From NCBI GenBank assembly GCA_018401645.1, contig JAGYKK010000020.1, positions 1 through 54,043 of the forward strand: DNA of 54,043 nt. Reading direction: 5' to 3'. Under the pieces are notes generated by a model. It was not told the origin of the DNA, ran no database searches, and saw only the letters and a list, made by a program, of their open reading frames with translations. This DNA is from Mycobacterium sp. GTDB taxonomy: Bacteria > Actinomycetota > Actinomycetes > Mycobacteriales > Mycobacteriaceae. Position numbers and translations under genes: made by a program. Position 1 is the first letter of the stretch. Every line of letters begins with the position of its first letter. Positions 51,315-54,043 of this stretch are shown here, piece by piece.

Positions 51315-52491
51315 CGTCGCCGTTTCCGGTAAAGGTGCGCAGCACCCGGCCGCGCGGGCTGGTGACCACCTCGTAGTGAATCGTTCCGAGCAGGTCGGCC
51401 CAGTTCTGGGCGGTCGGCTCGCCAGATGTGCCCGGCCCGAACAGGATCGCCTCGTCGCCCTCGGCGACGTCGGTGTCACCGGGTCCCAGGTCGACCATGA
51501 ACTGGTCCATACAGATCCGGCCGACACTGTTATATAACCGGCCATTAATGAGCACGGCCAGCCGTCCGCTCAACGTCCGGTAGACGCCGTCCGCGTAGCC
51601 GATCGGCAGCAGTGCGACGGCGGTGTCGACGGCAGCCGTCCAGGCGTGACCGTAGGAGACGCCTTCACCGGCCCGCACCGACTTCACCATCGCTACAGCG
51701 CATTTCAGCGTCATTGCCGGACGCAGCCCGAGGTCACCGCGCTCCGGAATCGGGCTGAGGCCGTACACCGCGATGCCAGGCCGGACCATGTCGAAGCCGA
51801 GGTCCGGTCGCGTCATCGTCGATGGCGAGTTCGACAGGTGCGCCACCTCGAAATCGACCCCCCGACTGCGGGCCTCGGCGAGCATCGCAGTGAATCGTTG
51901 CGCCTGCAAGTCGTTGAGCGGATGATCCGGTTCATCGCCACTGGCCAGGTGGGACATGATGCCGCGAACCCGGATCGTATCGTCGGCGACCGCGCGCGCC
52001 AGCGCGGTCAGCACCGCCGGGTACTCCCCCATTGCGACCCCGTTGCGGTTCAGCCCGGTGTCGACCTTGATCGTCACCTCCGCGGTGCGGCCGGTGCGGG
52101 CGACCGCACCGAGGAGGTCGTCAATCTGTCGCAGTGAGGTGATGCCGATTCCCACGTCGGCGTTCACAGCGGTGTCGAAAACCGTGCCGGGGGCGTGTAA
52201 CCACGCCAGGACCGGAGCGGTGATGCCATCGGTACGCAGGGCCAGGGCCTCGCTGATGGTGGCGACTCCGAGCTCGTCAACCCCGGCCGCCAACGCGGTG
52301 CGGGCGACGGCGGTGGCGCCGTGTCCGTACCCGTCAGCCTTGACCACGGCCATCACCTGCGCCGAACCGGCGTGCTCAAGCAGGATGCGGACGTTATGAG
52401 CAATGGCGCCGAGGTCGACGACGGCCTCGCCGTTGACCACCGGGGTCTGGGATTGCGTCGACGGAATCGACGGTGTGGTCTGCATACTCAT
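51304..52491 (-). CDS. alr: Alanine racemase Alr
   Basis: Alr makes D-alanine for peptidoglycan and is the target of D-cycloserine. PLP Lys51 is in [12 protein letters not shown], and the second catalytic Tyr in [10 protein letters not shown]. The PLP phosphate-binding part and the C-terminal beta domain ([13 protein letters not shown]) are intact. The frame gives 395 residues; start at ATG 52491 or at the next ATG, two codons on. It is the first gene of the alr-hydrolase-tsaE-tsaB-rimI-tsaD chain. About 55 bases separate it from gadB upstream. Confidence 0.97.
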   Translation of the reverse strand: MSMQTTPSIPSTQSQTPVVNGEAVVDLGAIAHNVRILLEHAGSAQVMAVVKADGYGHGATAVARTALAAGVDELGVATISEALALRTDGITAPVLAWLHAPGTVFDTAVNADVGIGITSLRQIDDLLGAVARTGRTAEVTIKVDTGLNRNGVAMGEYPAVLTALARAVADDTIRVRGIMSHLASGDEPDHPLNDLQAQRFTAMLAEARSRGVDFEVAHLSNSPSTMTRPDLGFDMVRPGIAVYGLSPIPERGDLGLRPAMTLKCAVAMVKSVRAGEGVSYGHAWTAAVDTAVALLPIGYADGVYRTLSGRLAVLINGRLYNSVGRICMDQFMVDLGPGDTDVAEGDEAILFGPGTSGEPTAQNWADLLGTIHYEVVTSPRGRVLRTFTGNGDDGR

Positions 52492-52546
52492 GTCACCGTT
52501 GTGAATTGTCCCACGTCGGCGCCGTGAGGGTCCGCGCCGAGTGCGC

Positions 52547-53938
52547 TCAGTGCGCGAAACGCTCCTCGGTGAAGTGCCCGCCGGGCTTGATCTCGGACAG
52601 GTGGTTGATCACCGCTTGCAGGTCCTCCCATAGCGATCGGGCCAGGTCGGCGGAGAACCCCTCGCGCACGACCACTCGCAACACCGCGATGTTCTCAGCA
52701 CCCTCGGGCATGGTGTAGGCCGGCACCTGCCAACCGTAGATGCGCAGCCCAGCGGAGACGTCGAACTCGTTGTAACCGAAGTCACCGGACAATTTGAAGG
52801 CCACCACGGGGATCTGGGTACCGTCGGAGATGACGTCGAAGTGCTCGGACTCGACCAATTTCGTCGAAAGCCAGCGGGCAGTGTCGGAAAGACAGTTCAT
52901 CACGCTGGTGTAGCCGGCCCGGCCCATCCGCAGGAAGTTGTAGTACTGGCCGATGACCTGATTGCCGCCCTTGGAGAAGTTCAGGGTGAAGGTCGGCATA
53001 TCGCCGCCGAGGTAGTTGACCTTGAAGACCAGTTCCTCGGGAAGCTGATCGGCGTTGCGCCACACCACGAATCCGACACCGGGATAGGTCAATCCGTACT
53101 TGTGGCCGCTGACGTTGATCGACGCTACCCGCGGCAGTCGGAAGTCCCACTTAAGATCGGGCTGCAGAAAGGGGACGACGAATCCACCACTGGCGGCGTC
53201 GACGTGCACCGGCACGTCGAGTCCGGTGTCCTGTTGCAGTTTGTCCAGCGCGGCGCAGATCTCGGCGATCGGTTCCAGTTCGCCGGTGTAGGTGGTGCCC
53301 AGGATCCCGACCACCCCGATGGTGTCGGCATCGACGGCCTCGACGGCCTGCTCGGGGGTGATCACGTAGCGGTCCTGAGCCATCGGCAGATACCGGGGTT
53401 CGACTTCAAAGTAGCGGCAGAACTTCTCCCAGACCACCTGCACGTTGGAGCCCATCACCAGGTTGGGCGTGCGGGTCTTCCAGGCGTCCTTGTCGACGCC
53501 CGAGACCCGCTGCTTCCAGCGCCACTTCAGGGCCAGTCCAGCCAGCATGACCGCCTCCGACGATCCCACCGTGGAGGCCCCGATCGCGCTGGCGGCATCG
53601 TCATCGCGGAGGTTCTCGGCGTGGAAAAGATCGGCAACCATTGAGATGCAGCGGGATTCGATCGCGGCGGTCGCCGGGTATTCGTCCTTATCGATCATGT
53701 TCTTGTCGAAGGTCTCGGCCATCAACTTTTCGGCCTCCGGGTCCATCCAGGTCGTCACGAACGTCGCCAGATTGAGCCGTGAGCTTCCGTCGAGCATCAA
53801 CTCGTCATGAATGAAGCGGTAGGCCGCAGTGGGCTCCATCGCATCGTCGGGTAGGCGCAGCGACGGAATCGGATTCGTGGCCAACCTGCCCGTGTAGGCG
53901 GGGGCGATGGATGGTGATCGGTACTTGACGTGCGGCAT
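52547..53938 (-). CDS. gadB: Glutamate decarboxylase GadB
   Basis: This PLP enzyme decarboxylates glutamate to GABA, using a proton, as in acid resistance. PLP Lys280 is in [19 protein letters not shown], and the PLP pocket in [21 protein letters not shown] and [11 protein letters not shown]. At 463 residues it has the normal length for GadA/B (Rv3432c). ATG 53938 follows GAGGAGAA. It lies 20 bases after the nnr stop, so probably cotranscribed with it. The frame is clean. No glutamate:GABA antiporter gene is seen in the window. Confidence 0.96.
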   Translation of the reverse strand: MPHVKYRSPSIAPAYTGRLATNPIPSLRLPDDAMEPTAAYRFIHDELMLDGSSRLNLATFVTTWMDPEAEKLMAETFDKNMIDKDEYPATAAIESRCISMVADLFHAENLRDDDAASAIGASTVGSSEAVMLAGLALKWRWKQRVSGVDKDAWKTRTPNLVMGSNVQVVWEKFCRYFEVEPRYLPMAQDRYVITPEQAVEAVDADTIGVVGILGTTYTGELEPIAEICAALDKLQQDTGLDVPVHVDAASGGFVVPFLQPDLKWDFRLPRVASINVSGHKYGLTYPGVGFVVWRNADQLPEELVFKVNYLGGDMPTFTLNFSKGGNQVIGQYYNFLRMGRAGYTSVMNCLSDTARWLSTKLVESEHFDVISDGTQIPVVAFKLSGDFGYNEFDVSAGLRIYGWQVPAYTMPEGAENIAVLRVVVREGFSADLARSLWEDLQAVINHLSEIKPGGHFTEERFAH

Positions 53939-53958
53939 GGCTCGTTCTCCTCATGGAC

Positions 53959-54043
53959 TCACAGGCGGGCGATTGCGGTGCGGATATGGGTAAGGATGCG
54001 CGAGGCCGACGTCGGCACGGACACCGGACCCGGATCGGCGGCC
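53959..54043 (-). CDS. nnr: 3' end of NAD(P)H-hydrate repair enzyme Nnr (rest outside window)
   Basis: The last 27 residues before TGA read AADPGPVSVPTSASRILTHIR + TAIARL, matching the C-terminus of mycobacterial Nnr (Rv3433c), the fused NAD(P)HX epimerase/dehydratase. The assignment rests on this tail and on the Rv3432c-Rv3433c gene order. The gene starts beyond the right edge. Confidence 0.75.
   Translation of the reverse strand, partial: AADPGPVSVPTSASRILTHIRTAIARL

Overview
This window comes from a mycobacterium (Mycobacterium / Mycolicibacterium sensu lato). The DNA is GC-rich. Gene content and order match the Mycobacterium tuberculosis Rv3318-Rv3433c stretch almost gene for gene: sdhA-sdhB, Rv3329-like aminotransferase, dacB1, yihY-trpS, icd1, metC-metA-methyltransferase, folD, mfpA, trmL/spoU, dnaE2, htdY/lpqD, imuB-imuA', guaA-guaB3-guaB2, rsdA-sigD, whiB3, groEL1-groES, tsaD-rimI-tsaB-tsaE, alr, gadB and nnr. 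A SAM-IV riboswitch, mycobacterial LexA (SOS) boxes and the His-tailed GroEL1 support the assignment. I cannot name the species.

Layout. 1-2.4 kb: succinate dehydrogenase flavoprotein (5' truncated by the window edge) and Fe-S subunits. 2.4-6.8 kb: an Lrp regulator and class III aminotransferase, divergent from an aldehyde dehydrogenase, then an SMP-30-like protein; this looks like an amine/omega-amino-acid catabolic module. 6.9-13.7 kb: DacB1, an SOS-boxed 13E12/HNH protein, YihY, TrpS, an alpha/beta-hydrolase lipoprotein and Icd. 13.8-17.2 kb: SAM-IV riboswitch, methionine synthesis genes and a methyltransferase. 17.2-24.5 kb: DUF3017 protein, FolD, an Fe-S old-yellow-enzyme-like reductase, a two-FHA ABC exporter, MfpA and malic enzyme. 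24.6-26.6 kb: small proteins, TrmL and a nitroreductase. 26.6-36 kb: the mutasome (DnaE2, ImuB, ImuA') with two more SOS boxes. Around and between these lie a VIT transporter, a bile-salt-hydrolase-like Ntn hydrolase, HtdY, LpqD and a thioesterase. 36-44 kb: the GMP branch (GuaB2, GuaB3, GuaA), DUF5319 protein, RsdA-SigD, an Rv3415c-like protein and WhiB3. 44-54 kb: a secreted M15-like protein, GroEL1/GroES, the t6A set (TsaD, TsaB, TsaE) with RimI, an alpha/beta hydrolase, alanine racemase, GadB and the last codons of Nnr.

How parts work together. The DNA-damage genes form a coherent regulon: near-perfect palindromes of the TCGAAC-N4-GTTCGA type sit directly in front of the HNH gene, between dnaE2 and the divergent VIT gene, and in front of imuA'-imuB. 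Genes from nnr down to tsaD lie on one strand, mostly with overlapping start/stop codons (tsaD-rimI-tsaB-tsaE-hydrolase-alr).

Sequence quality matters. Long stretches are clean (1-5.6 kb, 9.5-15.2 kb, 22.1-29.3 kb, 36-40.4 kb, 50-54 kb). Others carry many indels and odd substitutions (15.3-17.2, 19.8-20.1, 32.7-35.9, 40.5-41.3 and 46.7-49.7 kb). Genes normally considered essential (groES, tsaD, metA, folD tail) are among those broken, so most frameshifts are probably sequencing or assembly errors. I give the span of the underlying gene and state where the frame changes. No clearly new multi-gene defence or mobile system is visible. The most unusual leads are the SOS-linked VIT transporter, the frame-toggling 30-bp repeat in RsdA, the triplicated hairpin after the methyltransferase gene, and the HAD/coiled-coil small-protein pair.
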